DNA of 64,000 bases from Microcebus murinus (taxonomy: Eukaryota; Chordata; Mammalia; Primates; Cheirogaleidae), in the NCBI RefSeq assembly GCF_040939455.1, contig NC_134136.1, positions 75,158,001 through 75,222,000 of the forward strand, read 5' to 3'. Position numbers and translations under genes: made by a program. Shown here in pieces: positions 45,801 to 60,690 of this stretch. Below the pieces are notes generated by a model, which was not told the origin of the DNA, did no database searches, and saw nothing but the letters and a program-made list of their open reading frames with translations. The stretch's first letter is position 1, and every line of letters begins with the position of its first letter.

Positions 45801-46837
45801 TGTATTCAATAAATGGAGCTGGGAAAACTGGATACCCACACGTAGAAGACTGCAACAAGACCCATGCCTTTCACCTCTCACAAAAATAAACTCATGCTGG
45901 GTAACAGACTTGAACCTTAGGTGTGAAACTATTAGAATTCTAGAGGAAAATGTTGAAAATACTCTCCTAGACATTGGCCCAGGCAAGGAATTTATGAAGA
46001 AGACCCCAAAGGCAATCGCAGCAGCAACAAAAATAGATAAATGGGACCTGATCAAATTAAAAAGCTTCTGCACAGCCAAAGAAACTGTCAAGACAGCAGA
46101 CAACCCACAGAATGGTAGAAAACTTTCACAAGCTACACATCTGATAAAGGGCTGATAACTAGAATCTATTTAGAATTCAGGAAAATCAGCCAGAAAAAAT
46201 CAAACAACCCCATCGAAAATGGGCAAAGGACATGAAGAGAAACTTCTCAAAAGAAGACAGAATAATGGCCAACAAACATATAAAAAAATGCTCAATATCT
46301 CTAATCATCAAGGAAATGCAAATCAAAACCACAATGAGATATCACTTAACTCTAGTGGGAATGGCCTTTATCAAAAAGTCCCCAAACAATAAATTCTGGT
46401 ATGGATGCGGAGAGATAGGAACACTCCTACACTGCTGGTGGGACTGCAAACTAGTTCAACCTCTTTGGAAAGCAATATGGAGATACTTTAAAGTGATACA
46501 AGTGGATCTACCATTTGATCCAGCAATTCCACTTCTGGGCATCTACTCAAATGATCAAAAGTCACTTTATGAAAAAGACACCTGCACTCAAATGTTTATA
46601 GCAGCACAATTCACAATTACAAAGCTGTGGAAACAACCCAAGTGTCCATCAATTCATGAGTGGATTAATAAAATGTGGTATATGTGTACCATGGAGTACT
46701 ATTCAGCTTTAAGAAACCATGGTGATATAGCACCTCTTGTATATTCCTGGATAGAGCTGGAACCCATTCTACTAAGTGAAGTATCTCAATAATGGAAAAA
46801 CAAGCACCACATGTACTCACCAGCAAATTGGTATTAA
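42852..46837 (+). pseudogene. L1-ORF2: L1-F ORF2 remnant with internal ORF1 segment
   Basis: Readable pieces include 43392-44006 (endonuclease end and linker, [20 protein letters not shown]), 44842-45201 (reverse transcriptase with [13 protein letters not shown], but SADD in place of FADD) and 46232-46792 (C-terminal knuckle, [18 protein letters not shown], with the first Cys replaced by Phe). Many stops and frameshifts lie between them. At 44101-44208 about 107 bases of ORF1 coiled-coil sequence sit inside ORF2, described separately. Loss of Phe in FADD and of the first knuckle Cys fits neutral decay. Confidence 0.92.
44101..44208 (+). other. ORF1 coiled-coil segment embedded in L1-F ORF2
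   Basis: Bases 44101-44208 match L1-F ORF1 at about 42045-42152 ('attgaaacaatgaagaaa', 'ctcctggaaatgaagaatca', 'cctcaagaa'). Sequence before and after it aligns with ORF2, where L1-A reads 'atcacaactgatctcaaaga' and then 'caatttatgaatactacaaa'. A GATC shared at the right junction suggests a template switch. Confidence 0.85.
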
Positions 46838-47060
46838 CAGATCAACATCTAAGTGGACATATAGGAATAACATTTATCGGGTGTCGGGCAGGTGGGAGGA
46901 GGGAGGAGGGGATGGGTATATAAAAACACAATGAGTAAGATATGCAACGTTTGAGGGATGGACACGCTTGAAGCTCTGAGTAGAGCAGGGAGGGTTGGCA
47001 TTGGCAATATACGTAAGCTTAACACTTGTACCCCCATAATACGCTAAAATAAAAGAAAAT

Positions 47061-47394
47061 GTCAAGAGACATGGTTTAAATTCCTAAAAAGATTACCTTT
47101 TAGGATAGAAATCAATCAAATAATCTTTCTCCTGATGGTTAAGTGGAGGCTATGAAGAAATCCAGAAGACAAACTGAAATTTTATTACACTTGTAAGTCA
47201 CACCCCAAACTTTTGCCAGAATATATTTAAAACTCACACACCCTCTGTGAAATCAATGGGACTCTGGATATGTTAACCTTAATAAACCCATACTGATAGC
47301 TATGACTTATTTCTCATACTTAGACAATCTATATTATTTTCAGGGAACCCCATTCCATGACATAATACTATTACTATTAATAATAATAATGTGC
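47061..47394. other. Unannotated DNA after L1-F
   Basis: I see no gene or nameable repeat. Confidence 0.4.
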
Positions 47395-47460
47395 TATTAT
47401 ATATACATACATATATACATATACATGTATACATAGATATACATATGTACATGTATTTAA
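47395..47460. repeat. TA/CA-rich microsatellite
   Basis: Alternating 'atacatatatacatatac' units form an AT-rich simple repeat inside or beside a MIR. Confidence 0.85.
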
Positions 47461-47585
47461 TCCTCACATCAAACCTATGAGGGTAATGGTGTCATTATTC
47501 CCTATTTTATAGTTTAGGAAACTGAAAATCAGAGGTTAAGTGATTTTTCTGAGGTCACATAGCTTGTATCCGAACCCCCATATAC
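47455..47585 (-). mobile_element. MIR SINE, minus strand
   Basis: 'atttaatcctcacatcaaac', 'agtttaggaaactgaaaatc' and 'ctgaggtcacatagcttgta' follow the inverted MIR consensus. Confidence 0.75.
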
Positions 47586-47589
47586 ATCT

Positions 47590-48002
47590 GCTCATTTACC
47601 AGTCTATATATTTAAAAACCCATCCTCAAGTGTAACTAAGTAGAAGTTAACATAATATAAACTGACCTAAAATTTGAAATCATAACCTCAAATCTTTCAA
47701 GGAAGCACATTAAGCCATCTTCCTCCAGAGCATCCAGTCCATTCCACAACTTAATGTATATAACTGTCTTCATACCACCTAACAACAATAGACAGAAATT
47801 GGCTGCAGGCTTCTGCTGACGAATGTAGCCATAGCTTCTCCCCATTCAATGAACCATGAGTAGTACTTGATTCAGAAGCAACTAATCCATATAAATTAAC
47901 CAGTAATTCACAAAGTTGCAATGATAATTCACTAGACCAACTAGATTCTTACCCCATAATAGGAATTTTTTAAAAACATAGAGAAACAGTCAGTTGGTAG
48001 CT
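47590..48002. other. Unannotated DNA
   Basis: I see no gene or repeat that I can name. Confidence 0.4.
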
Positions 48003-49665
48003 TATATATATTCATTCAACAAATGTTTATAAATCAGCTGCTATGTGCCAGGCATTGTTCTAGGCACTGGGGATACAATAGTGAACTAAAAATCAAAAAC
48101 AAAAGAAAAACACAAAATATAAGATCTTTGACCTTGCAGAGTTCCTTGTTTAATGGGAAGAAAAAATATAATTGTTTAAAATAGTATTTTAGATGATAAT
48201 AAAAGCTATAGAGAAAAGCCAAGGAAAGTAGATAGGGGGAAATGTTAAAAATGATGGAGTAGAGTAAGGTAGTAGTAGGTGATGAGATGAAAAATTTATT
48301 TTTAGGAGAGGTGACAAATTCCTTGTAGATCACTGTACCCTGATTGAGATAGCAACATACCAGAGGCTTTGGAGCAGGAGATTGCATGACGTGACTTAAA
48401 ATTTGAAAGGATCACAGTGGATGCTATATTGAGATTAAATTGTATAGGTCAAAGGTGAAATAAGGGAAACAAATTAGGAGGCTATTATAATAAACCAGAA
48501 GGAAGGTGGTGGAAGCTTGGACCAGAGTGGTAATAGTGGGGGTGGAAAGAAGTGGTTGGATTTTGGTTATAATTGGCAGTAGAGCCAACAGGATTTGTTG
48601 ATGTATTGGATGTGGGATGTGAGAGAAGAAAGAGTCAAGAATAACTTCAAGATTCTAGCCTATGCAAATAGAATAATGGCTTGCCATTGCCTGACATAGA
48701 GAATGCTGCAGAACTGGTCTAATTCTGGGGAGAACACCAGGAGTTCTGTTTCAAATGTATTAAGTTTAAGATGTCTGTTAGCTATTCATGTAGAGATGTC
48801 AACAGGGCCTCTGGACATATGAGTCTTGTGTGTTTAGAGAAGAGGTCTGGGCTAGAGATCCAAATTTGGGAACCATCATCATATAGATGGTATTCTAAAC
48901 CATGGAACTGGATAAGTCAAAAAGGAATAAGTATAAACAGAGATGAGCTCTGAGGACTGAGTCCAAAGGCATCCCACTATTTAAAGGTAGGAGATGTGAA
49001 GGAATCAGCTGAGGAAATGGAGTGACCAATAAGGTAGAAGGAAAATCAGGAGAGCACAAGTCTTCAGATTCAGGTTGAAGTGTTTCAAGGAGAAAGGAAT
49101 GATTAACTATATCAAATACTACAGCTAGGTCAAAAAATATTCAGAATGATAATTGACCATTGAATTCAACAATGAGAAGTTACTTATGTTGACAATAGCT
49201 GTATTAGTAGAATGGTGGGGATAAAATTCTAATTTGAGTAAGTTCAAGAGGGAATGTGAATAAAGGAAATGAAGTTGCCACAGGCAACTTTTTCAAGGAG
49301 TTTTGCTATAAAAGAGAGCAGAAAAATGGGACAGAAGCTAGAGATGGATGTGTGGCCAAGGTGTTTTTTTTGTCTGGTTTGGTATGATTTGAAGAATGGA
49401 GAAATTAAATCATGTTTTTATACTCACAGGAATGGTCCAGTTAAGAGGGGGAAAAAATGACGGATGGGCAAAAGGAAAAATTACTGGAGTGCTGTTTTTG
49501 AGTAGGCTAGAAGGTATGAGATTGACTGCACAAGTGAGTTTTAGTTAGGTGTTTATATGGGTCATCCTTAGTACCAGGAGAGAAGGCTGAGTATATGGGC
49601 AGAGATACAAAGGCGGGAAGTATAGGGTTAGTCAGATATTCTCTTCTGATTTATAGAAAAAAGAG
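48003..49665 (-). mobile_element. LINE-2 (L2), about 1.7 kb, minus strand
   Basis: This long antisense L2 runs from its 3' end ('ttcattcaacaaatgtttat', 'gtgccaggcattgttctagg') into the reverse transcriptase region. Landmarks are in order: 'ggaggctattataataaacc', 'gacaggatttgttgatg' type sequence, 'ccatcatcatatagatgg', 'gaggactgagtccaaaggca', 'gtgtttcaaggagaaagga' and 'caaggagttttgctataaa'. It is one of the longest ancient elements here. No frame is intact. Confidence 0.85.
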
Positions 49666-50250
49666 AAGCAATTGTAAGTAGCAGAGCCCAGTTAATGACA
49701 AGAGTTCTGAAGTGGAGGTCTGTGAACAATTTCAGCTTACAGTGTGTGACTAGAAAATGAAGTTCTTGGAGCAGTTTCCTTGGATGCTGAGTGACAGCTA
49801 TCTGTGGGTCCAGTGAGATTGCTCCTATTCTATAGTCTTACAAAAAACAAAACAAAACAAAAAACAACAATCACTTAAGGGATCTTGAGTACTTCTTTGT
49901 TCTTCAAAATCAAGAGAGTTTAACACACCTGCAGGCATTTTAGTCCCAAGTGTGATATCTGAGCCTGGTATATCTAGAATTGCATTTATCCTAATCCATT
50001 TTTTTTATGATTTTAACACCACAACTAATGTCAAGTACATGACTTCTTTGGCCCCTAACAACCCTGTGAGACTTTGATACTTAGAATACCAGGCATTATA
50101 GCAGGTATGATGATTTGAGTATGCTATTGTGTAGTGGATGTTTTGACACTAGCTATTTTGAATGCCACTGCATTTTTCTTTTGCCATTTTTACATGCCTG
50201 ATATCATTTCTCCTCAACTTTTCATTTGAGTTAAATAACTGAAACTTTTT
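49666..50250. other. Unannotated DNA
   Basis: No gene is seen. An A-rich (ACAAA)n patch lies at about 49842-49869. Continuation of the L2 beyond recognisability is possible. Confidence 0.4.
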
Positions 50251-50264
50251 TCATTTGCATTTTA

Positions 50265-50483
50265 TTTTTTAAATTATTTTTTATTTCAAAATATTAAGGA
50301 AATACAAATGTTTTTGTTACATGGATAGCCTTATAATCCTTTAATCAGGGCGGTATGTGAGCCCATCACCTGAATATTGTTTGTTGAGTACTACTCAGCC
50401 ATAAAAAGGAATGAATTAATACCTTTTGCAGAAATTTTGATGGAACTGGAGACCTTTAGCCTAAATAAAGTATCTCAATAGTT
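50265..50483 (-). mobile_element. Short 5'-inverted (twin-primed) L1 insertion
   Basis: The left part (50265-about 50385) is an inverted L1 3' end ('tttatttcaaaatattaagg'). The right part (about 50386-50483) is plus-oriented L1 sequence ('gagtactactcagccataaa', 'taaataaagtatctcaatag'). Exact 12-bp duplications (atttgcatttta) flank the pair at 50253-50264 and 50484-50495. This is the signature of twin-primed reverse transcription. Confidence 0.85.
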
Positions 50484-50499
50484 ATTTGCATTTTAGAGT

Positions 50500-50925
50500 C
50501 ACTACAAAGTAGGCATGAAACCTTTGGTATGTAATATCTGTATACTTGGCATAAAAATCAGAACCAGTTAGCATTCATCAAATGCCACATTTCTATATTA
50601 GGTAAAAAAAAAAAAAAATTACTATGCTGTGGTAGCAAGTCTACTCCAAAATTTAAGGAGCTTAATACAATTGTGTTTCTTGTTCATATAATAGTACAAA
50701 GTAGCATATGTGTTCTATAGGCAGCTTTCCTCCATGCAGTGATGCAAGGACTTAAGCTCCTTCCAACTTGTGACTTTATCATCTTCTAAGTCCTTACTAT
50801 TTGTATCCAGCTGATAAAAAAGGTAAAGGATAGAAAAGATACACCCACTTAACATATTCTAAAGTGTACAATAGGTACATAGGTATAGGTATTATGTTTT
50901 ACAGCAGATCTCTAGAACTTATTTT
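50500..50925. other. Unannotated DNA, possibly an old unclassified repeat
   Basis: About 50640-50830 ('ctccatgcagtgatgcaagg', 'cttaagctccttccaacttg') resembles a common mammalian repeat that I cannot name. No coding signal is seen. Confidence 0.35.
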
Positions 50926-50929
50926 TCCT

Positions 50930-51110
50930 GCATAACTGAAATTACTATATACATTGAACAAAAATTCCCCATTTCTAACCCCCAAGCTCTTGTAAATCAC
51001 CATCCAATTCTCTGTTTCTATGTGTTTGACTATTTTAGATATCTCATATAAGTGGAATCATACAGTATGTGTCTTCCTGTGACTGGCTTATTATATGTTA
51101 AGATGATAGA
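50930..51110 (-). mobile_element. Ancient L1M 3'UTR fragment, minus strand
   Basis: 'tctgtttctatgtgtttgac', 'catataagtggaatcataca' and 'gtgtcttcctgtgactggct' are inverted L1M 3'UTR landmarks. Confidence 0.65.
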
Positions 51111-51124
51111 TTTCATGTTCTTAC

Positions 51125-51294
51125 CACATACAGACATAAAAAAAGAACACAAGGAATTTTTTGGTGGTAATGAATATGTTTAGTATCTTGATTGGGGTGA
51201 TGGTGTCACCAGGAAATAATACATATGTCCAAACTCATCAAAATGTATGTATATATTCAATATATATAATTTTTATGTATCAATATATCTCATA
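51125..51294 (+). mobile_element. Ancient L1M 3' tail, plus strand, at the L1-G insertion site
   Basis: 'gattggggtgatggtgtcac', 'catatgtccaaactcatcaa' and an AT-rich end resemble the sense-strand end of old L1M elements. L1-G begins directly after it. Confidence 0.5.
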
Positions 51295-51304
51295 GGGGGT
51301 GGAG

Positions 51305-51317
51305 CAAGATGGCGGAC
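51305..51317 (+). promoter_or_regulatory. YY1-like site at the L1-G 5' end
   Basis: caagatggcggac is identical to the L1-A site and lies in the same position after a G-run. Confidence 0.7.
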
Positions 51318-52709
51318 GAATAACACCGCCAGAGAGTCTCTGCAGAAAAGACAGATTCTAGCAGAAATTAGAGGAAAGAAGCAAGAAGACGAGCATACAG
51401 TGGACAAGGGCCGGAAGGAGGGGTACCTGAGACCCCGGGAGACTACACGGGAGGAGGCTGCAGAGGAAAATTGGAGGCTGAGACCACCAGAGCAGCCCAG
51501 AGACCAGCGGCAAGGGTAGGTGGATTTGATGTTTCCCCTCCCCTGCATTTGGGACTGCTGGTGGGCTCCCCAGCAGGTGGAGAGACCTGCAGACACCAGC
51601 CCAGAGACCGCCACCGCCAGCCAGCGGTGAGCCTGAAGCAGACGTGGCACCAGGTTCCCAACTTCCTCCGGGCACCTTTGTGTAGACAGACCCGAGCCGC
51701 GAGGCAGGCGCCATATTGCCTCCTCCTCCCCTCCACCGACCCTACCCGTGGCTGCCCAGAGAGACAATACAGCCACCAGCCAGAGGCACCTCCAGGGAAA
51801 GGGACCTTCCCGTTTAGGACCCTACAGCTGACTCAGGGGAACTAACACTGTGAGCTCCCTACCCGCCCGCCCTCCCAGGTGCTGCTGGCACGGTGTTCCC
51901 AGGAGAACGGTGCTGACTCAGAGGCTGAGAGACATAGACCCAGCTTCGGCTCCCTGTGGGAGAATTGGGACTGGAAATCCTCTCCCTGGTGGGGATACAG
52001 TTTGAACTCTGGGACCCAGGGGTCAGACCTGCAGACCATATACCCTGCACCAAGGGCTAGAATTTCCCGGGGCACAGAAGGGTTATACGTAAACAGCCTA
52101 CTGAGGTGTGTGTGCCTCCAGGGGCGGATTAGCATCATAAAGGGCAACCCTCCTCCCAGGAGGAGGCCGTGCGCCCAGCCCAGGTGGCGTTCCTGTGCAG
52201 GGAACCTCCCCGCCGCATCACAGTACGGGGAGGCCTGGTGGCTTGTGGTCTGGCCTGCTAGCAGAGACCCAGGACTAGCGGCGGAGTTTGGGAGGGTGGA
52301 AAGTAGCAAGGCCCCCTCCATACTGCGGGACTCAGACAGCCCCACCCCCATACCCAGACTTTCTGGCTGAGCGGGACCATTCCAGCCCCACCCTGACAGC
52401 TTTCCCTGGAAGCAGAGATAGGACTTTCACCCCTGCTAATAGCCTGAGGGCAGGCTTACCCAACCCAGCTCCGCCCAGAGCAAGAGCTGATAACAGGACA
52501 CAAAATCAACAGCATAGCCTGTTCCTCCAAGCAAACGCCACCTACTGACAGGGACAGCATCTTGCACAGCCTTTCCACGGTACCCACTGACTCAATATAC
52601 AGGGAGTGGTCCAATCTCACCAAAAGACACCACTTAACACCTCAGAAACTACACAAGGTATGTGAATACCCAACCAATGACTTAAGGAAAGAAACAAAAA
52701 CTGAATGAC

Positions 52710-53695
52710 ATGGGAAGATATCAGTGAAAGAACTCAGGAAATATTAAGAACGAAAAGGAAAACACACCCCCAAAGAGGAACACCAGCCCCCTAGAAACGG
52801 ACACCAAACAAAATCAGGCAACCAATATGACAGAAGAGGAATTTCGTATCTGTATCATAAGCACACTCACCCAGCTGCAACAACAACTCAATAACCAACA
52901 CAAAAAAAACACAAAAAGCCTCCGAGATATGGGAAAAAAATAGAAACAATGAAGAAAAGTGTAACCAAACTCCTGGAAATGAAGAATCAATTCAAGGAAC
53001 CACAAAATACATTGGAAAGTCTCAAGAACAGGGTAGATCAAACAGAAGAAAGAATCTCAGATTTTGTAGATAACAGCCTCCAATTAAATAAATCAGTCAC
53101 AGAAATAGAGCAGAGAAACAAGAGAAAAGAGCAAAGCCCACAAGAGCTGTGGGATTATGTGAAGAAACCTAATGTGAGGGTCATAGGGTTACCAGAAGGG
53201 GAAGAAGACAACACTGAAGGGTTGGACAAGCTCTTTGAAGATATAATAGAGGAAAATTTCCCAGGCCTTGCTCAAAATCTTGATATACAAGTTCAAGAAG
53301 CTCAGAGGACCCTTGGGAGATTCAATGAAAACAGGAAGACGTCACGACATGCAGTCATCAGACTGACCAAATTATCAACTAAAGAGGCCCTTCTAGGAGC
53401 TGTAAGATAAAAGAAGCAAGTAACATACAACGGAAAGCCAATTCGAATAACATCAGACTTTTCTAATGACACTTTACAAGCAAGGAGAGACTGGGGAACC
53501 ATTGTCACAATTTTGAAACAAAACAATGCCCAGCCTAGAATATTATTCCCTACAAAACTAAGCTTCATATATGAAGGAGATATAAAGACAATCCCAGACA
53601 AGCAAAGGCTCAGAGAATTCACCAAGACAAGACCAGCCCTACAAGAAGTACTTAAAAGAGTGTTACGCACGGATCATCATAATAATAACACATGA
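52710..53695 (+). pseudogene. L1-ORF1: L1-G ORF1 remnant
   Basis: The ATG is kept, but codon 6, CGA in L1-A, is TGA here, a CpG-type transition that stops translation at once. A deletion and frameshift lie near 52935 (A-run before 'tagaaacaatg'). From 52949 the coiled coil and RRM read well (NVRVIGLPEGEEDN), then TAA at 53408-53410 cuts the C-terminal domain just after LLGAVR. The end (DKQRLREFTKTRPALQEVLK) is readable at 53513-53695. Confidence 0.93.
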
Positions 53696-53742
53696 ATATA
53701 AAAACAACCAAAACCCAAAGATATTAAAGGCCAGATATTATA

Positions 53743-57964
<4,222 letters not shown>

Positions 57965-58012
57965 CTGAGTAGCACCTAAGTGGACACATAGGTGCTACAG
58001 TAATAGGGTATT

Positions 58013-58047
58013 GGTGAGGGGGGAGGGGGGAGGGGGGAGGGGGGCAG
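58013..58047 (+). other. Expanded G-rich tract in the L1-G 3'UTR
   Basis: Several GGGGGGA units in tandem make this tract longer than in L1-A. It has G-quadruplex potential and has probably expanded by slippage. Confidence 0.7.
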
Positions 58048-58306
58048 GTATATACATACATAGTGAGTGAGATGTGCACCATCTGGGGGATGGTCATGAT
58101 GGAGACTCAGACTTTTTGGGGGAGGGGGAAATGGGCATTTATTGAATCCTTAAAATCTGTACCCCCATAATATGCCGAAATAAAAAAAAAAGCCAAGAAT
58201 TAACTTCTTCATTCCATAACTTCTCACCTTTCCCCTGAGGCAAAGAATGGTGCAGCTATAGCAGAGGAAATGAAGAAGAAAGGGATTGTTGAAAATACCA
58301 GGGAAA

Positions 58307-58759
58307 TACCGTGTTTCCCCAAAAATGTGACCTACTCTTAAAATAAGCCCTAGCAGGGTTTCTAAGCATTTGTGCAATGTAAGCCCTACCCCGAAAATAA
58401 GACCTAGTGATGGGTGTGGCTACTCAGCGTATCTGCACAACCCATGCATTTCATCACAGAGTGGTAAAGAAGACAAGCAGTCCTTCTCATCTGCCCCATA
58501 AGAGCTCTTTTGCTCAATATGAGAGATTCGGGCCAATGGTTCTAAAGGAAATAGAGTCACCAGAAGTTCAGGATGGAATTCAGGGTTTGGAGAGTTATGA
58601 TGATGTTCCAGAAGAAGATGACTAAAGTATACTTGAATAAATGTAGATTGTTGTACTGTATTTAAAATAAATAACACATCCCCTGAAAATAAGTCCTAGG
58701 GTGTCTTCTTGAGGAAAAATAAATATAAGATCCTGTCTTATTTTCGGGGAAACACAGTA
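58307..58759. mobile_element. TIR-bounded DNA transposon-like element (453 bp)
   Basis: The 14-base ends taccgtgtttcccc (58307-58320) and ggggaaacacagta (58746-58759) are inverted repeats with one mismatch. Each end carries a terminal TA, which could be a TA target duplication as in Tc1/mariner elements. Subterminal 'ccccgaaaataagacctag' type repeats occur in both orientations ('ccctgaaaataagtcctag'). It contains a 72-codon ORF (58407-58625). I recognise the 'gaaaataagacc' style from vertebrate MITE-like elements but cannot name the family. Confidence 0.75.
58407..58625 (+). CDS. Short ORF in the TIR element, possible transposase C-terminal remnant
   Basis: This is a 72-residue frame starting MMGVATQRICTTHAFHHRVV and ending in an acidic tail (ESYDDVPEEDD). 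It is fully contained in the TIR-bounded element. I do not recognise the protein. The acidic C-terminus is reminiscent of pogo/Tigger-type DDE transposase tails, but that is a weak analogy, and no DDE catalytic motif is present. It is too short to be a functional transposase. The most economical reading is a remnant left when an autonomous element was internally deleted, or a chance ORF. Confidence 0.3.
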   Translation: MMGVATQRICTTHAFHHRVVKKTSSPSHLPHKSSFAQYERFGPMVLKEIESPEVQDGIQGLESYDDVPEEDD

Positions 58760-58904
58760 AGCCGAGGTTATTTTATTATAACTTCTGAGGTTATATATAT
58801 TTTCTCAGAGGAAAAATATTACCTTGCCATGACATTAACAGTTCTCATTATAAAGTAAAAAACTGGAATTTAAATTACTATTTGGATTTTCATTCAGTAT
58901 ACCC

Positions 58905-59085
58905 ATAACAGTGATTCTTAACCTTCTTTGCATCATCCATGGACCTCTTTAGGAATCTACTCCAACTACAGACCTTTCCCCAAGAAAAATGCAATAAGCA
59001 CATGTTTTGCATATGGTTTGCAGGTACCACAGGATAATCTGAATCCCAAGACCCCAGATTAAAACTACTGACCTAAAAGGAAAGA
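58905..59085 (+). mobile_element. hAT-type MER fragment
   Basis: 'cagtgattcttaaccttct', 'catccatggacctctttag' and 'cccaagaaaaatgcaataag' match a hAT-Charlie-group MER element whose ends read CAGTGGTTCTTAACC. No coding capacity. Confidence 0.65.
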
Positions 59086-59520
59086 ATATGTTGGTCATGC
59101 CAATGCATATTCTCATCCTTGTGAATTCTCATGCATATTCTCATCCATTATTTCTCAGTGTACAGTAATATTAATAACTGCTCATTCTGGCTTTATGCAT
59201 CAGTCTTATGAACTTGATCACCATGAATCCAGCTCTGAGAACTGAATCCACTCTCAGTGGGCTAACTAAGCATGCTCTGGTGCTTCTAAGACTGATAGAT
59301 GTCCCTGAACTGAGGCCAAACTCTGTGAGACCTCCTGTGTTAAAAGAGCAGCCTTGCCTCCAGCACACATATTTTTGTCTCATTTGAATTTTCAATGAAT
59401 ACAGCAAATTATCCACATAGCAAACCAACCTACCAGCAAGACACTGCGGTGTGTCAAAGATTGAGCTGAAGAAAACAACAGTTACAACCTAATATGGCAG
59501 GAAAAAGTAAAATATGGACC
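59086..59520. other. Unannotated DNA
   Basis: No gene is seen. A short direct repeat of 'catgcatattctcatcc' type occurs at about 59103-59145. Confidence 0.4.
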
Positions 59521-59522
59521 AT

Positions 59523-59700
59523 CTAGGACAGAGTTCTGTCAACTGCAGATTACAGGCAACATACAGCCCCACACTGCCTGTTTGTGTAATAAACTTTTAT
59601 TGGAACACAGACACACCCATTTATTTGCATGTTGTCTGTGGCTGTTTTCCTGCTACAACAACAGAGCTGAGTAGTTGCTACAGAAACTACTCAGGTACTT
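59523..59700 (-). mobile_element. hAT-type repeat, same family as the L1-A target
   Basis: 'aataaacttttattggaaca', 'cagacacacccatttatttg', 'tggctgttttcctgctacaa' and 'gagctgagtagttgctacag' match the 12957-13125 element. It is followed by a locally shuffled 'tttaaaaacca' stretch. Confidence 0.7.
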
Positions 59701-60150
59701 TAAAAACCACGAGTTTAAAAACTCAGGTAGTTAAAAACCATAAAGGTTTTTAAAAACCTACAAATTAAATTTGGTGGGCACCATTCCATATTGAGCAGAA
59801 AAAAAGCCAATATGGCATTCTGGGTACATGACTATGATACCGCCAGGAATGAGATCACAGAATTTACCTGTTATTTCTTGATATGTAGAAGAAATCTCTA
59901 GCTGATAGCTGATTTCTGCTTTGAAGTAGGTGAGGATGGAGAGACTTCTGGGAACCATACTCAGTATGCAGAGAACCTTAGAGACCAATTATAGGAAACA
60001 TGCTGGACAACTTCATAAGGAATGCATCTATCTCATGGTAGGAAGACTCAGTAACTTTCTGGTGCTCAAACAGTAAAGAATGAGTAAGAAAGGTGGAGGT
60101 AGTTGACTACAGATATTACTTCTTGCCCCAAGGAAAACTAGGAAAGAAAA
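59701..60150. other. Unannotated DNA with local duplications
   Basis: About 59695-59760 holds short direct and inverted copies of 'actcaggta' and 'tttaaaaacc', a likely replication-slippage scar. I see no gene. Confidence 0.45.
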
Positions 60151-60154
60151 CTGT

Positions 60155-60254
60155 CCCCCTATGTTATAAATCAGAGAGAATCAGGGAAGAATCTGGTTTT
60201 GGAAAGCTACAACCAGATTCTTCCCTGATTCTCTCCTATTTATAACATGGGGGG
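60155..60254. other. Near-perfect 44-bp-arm hairpin, 12-base loop
   Basis: The left arm 60155-60198 and right arm 60211-60254 are reverse complements at 41 of 44 positions. The loop is ttggaaagctac. Core arm sequence: 'gagaatcagggaagaatctg'. The size and shape suit a pre-miRNA-like hairpin or the palindromic core of a MITE. Transcription cannot be judged from the sequence. Confidence 0.9.
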
Positions 60255-60261
60255 GGCAATA

Positions 60262-60604
60262 ACAAAGGGAGTGAAACTACCTAGTCAGGATAAAGAGATT
60301 AGGGCAGGGAGATTGCCTGGCCTGGGTGGCTTTCTTTAATTCACAGCAAAGGATCTAGAAATATGTTAAGAACCATATAAATTAAAATTTGGGCCCTAAG
60401 TGGCAGAGGGGAGCAAGAACAAGAAGCATCCAGGGTCAGTTACACAGCACTTGGATAGACTGAGGAAAATACCACCCACACACCAGAGCACTGTTTTGTG
60501 TAGGGGGGTTTCCATTCTAAGGACCTGAATAGAAAACAGAGCTATAAAGACCCTGGGAAAATACGTTCTTCTCCCTGAAAACAAACTAAGAAGAGAGATC
60601 AATA
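60262..60604. other. Unannotated DNA
   Basis: I see no gene or nameable repeat. Confidence 0.4.
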
Positions 60605-60611
60605 TGAAAAG

Positions 60612-60690
60612 TTTGTAAATCTGTTTGTAAATATTTGTAAATTTGTAAGTTTGTAAGTTTGTAAATCTTTGTAAGTTTGTAAATATTTAG
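60612..60690. repeat. (TTTGTAA/TTTGTAAG) minisatellite
   Basis: About ten copies of a 7-8 base unit (tttgtaa with a, g, tc or ta spacers) lie in tandem. Confidence 0.9.

Larger units (their letters stand above)
40560..47060 (+). mobile_element. L1-F: older, decayed, nearly full-length LINE-1
   Basis: It enters L1 homology in the 5'UTR near 40565 ('cagactgctggtgggctac'), so about 240 bases of the 5' end, including the YY1-like site, are missing compared with L1-G. ORF1 (41810-about 42812) and ORF2 (42852-46837) are riddled with stops and frameshifts. The 3' end is 'acccccataatacgctaaaa'. Divergence from L1-A is clearly greater than for E or G. The sequence just after ORF2 (no stem-loop) groups it with the older L1-D type. 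I found no convincing target duplication. Confidence 0.9.
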
